DNA of 20,490 nucleotides from CAZHZT01 sp964537285 (lineage in GTDB: Bacteria; Bacteroidota; Bacteroidia; Chitinophagales; Saprospiraceae): the NCBI GenBank assembly GCA_964537285.1, contig CAZHZT010000106.1, forward strand, positions 1-20,490. The letters are read 5' to 3'. The position numbers were made by a program, and so were the translations under genes. Below are positions 20,433 to 20,490 of this stretch, piece after piece. Numbering within the stretch: position 1 is the stretch's first letter; every line of letters starts with the position of its first letter. A model generated the notes under the pieces. That model was not told the origin of the DNA. It worked only from the letters and a program-made list of their open reading frames with translations, and did no database searches.

Positions 20433-20490
20433 CTAGTGCTTCAGGAACTAAATCCTTGATAGCTTTAGAAGCGATTATTTTGGTGGCAAA
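20433..20490. mobile_element. Left end of a second MITE copy (cut by window end)
   Basis: The 58 bases to the window end are identical to 11678-11735, starting CTAGTGCTTCAGGAACTAAA. The rest lies outside the window. Just upstream (20409-20419) is TTGTAAGCACT, the same word that forms the outer repeat arms at 5279-5288 and 5671-5680. Confidence 0.85.

Overview
The window looks like a chromosomal piece of a Bacteroidota bacterium. The supporting evidence is two proteins with type IX secretion (T9SS) C-terminal sorting domains, Bacteroidota-type promoter words (TTTG-N19-TAnnTTTG before the first gene), few visible Shine-Dalgarno sequences, and lipoproteins and a DUF4369-like/thioredoxin protein typical of the phylum. 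A Saprospiria (Lewinella-like) member is my best guess, from gene flavour only.

Layout. Positions 1-4026 (+ strand): the edge of a dispersed palindromic repeat, a helical protein of unknown function, a cytochrome oxidase subunit III-like membrane protein, a heptamer-array palindrome, and purL. Positions 4091-5284 (+): a TlpA-like lipoprotein. Positions 5279-5680: a nested palindromic element holding a bidirectional terminator between convergent genes. Positions 8656-5675 (- strand): a tight four-gene run, mnmA - lipoprotein - rimM - DinB-like. Positions 9742-8999 (-): an outer-membrane beta-barrel protein, preceded by a T9SS protein gene that has lost its 5' end (9744-10802). Positions 10794-11848 are a repeat junkyard: two 89-bp inverted-repeat units, a fragment of an Rpn/PD-(D/E)XK transposase-like gene, a second copy of the palindromic element with another hairpin-rich element nested in it, and a 167-bp MITE inserted in its right end. 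Positions 18064-11927 (-): a double-length D-Ala-D-Ala ligase, overlapping a membrane-anchored PASTA protein, then a large T9SS protein. Positions 18093-18209: a second heptamer-array palindrome. Positions 18307-20269 (+): a MATE exporter and a 4'-phosphopantetheinyl transferase, followed by a long perfect hairpin and the start of another MITE copy.

The coding content is mostly housekeeping: purine synthesis, tRNA 2-thiolation, 30S maturation and peptidoglycan precursor synthesis. The unusual content is non-coding. At least five families of short palindromic or inverted-repeat elements occur, some nested inside each other, with traceable insertion order. The most unusual protein is the fused tandem Ddl, whose two ATP-grasp modules depart from the canonical active site in different ways. 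I saw no tRNA, rRNA, CRISPR array or intact transposase.
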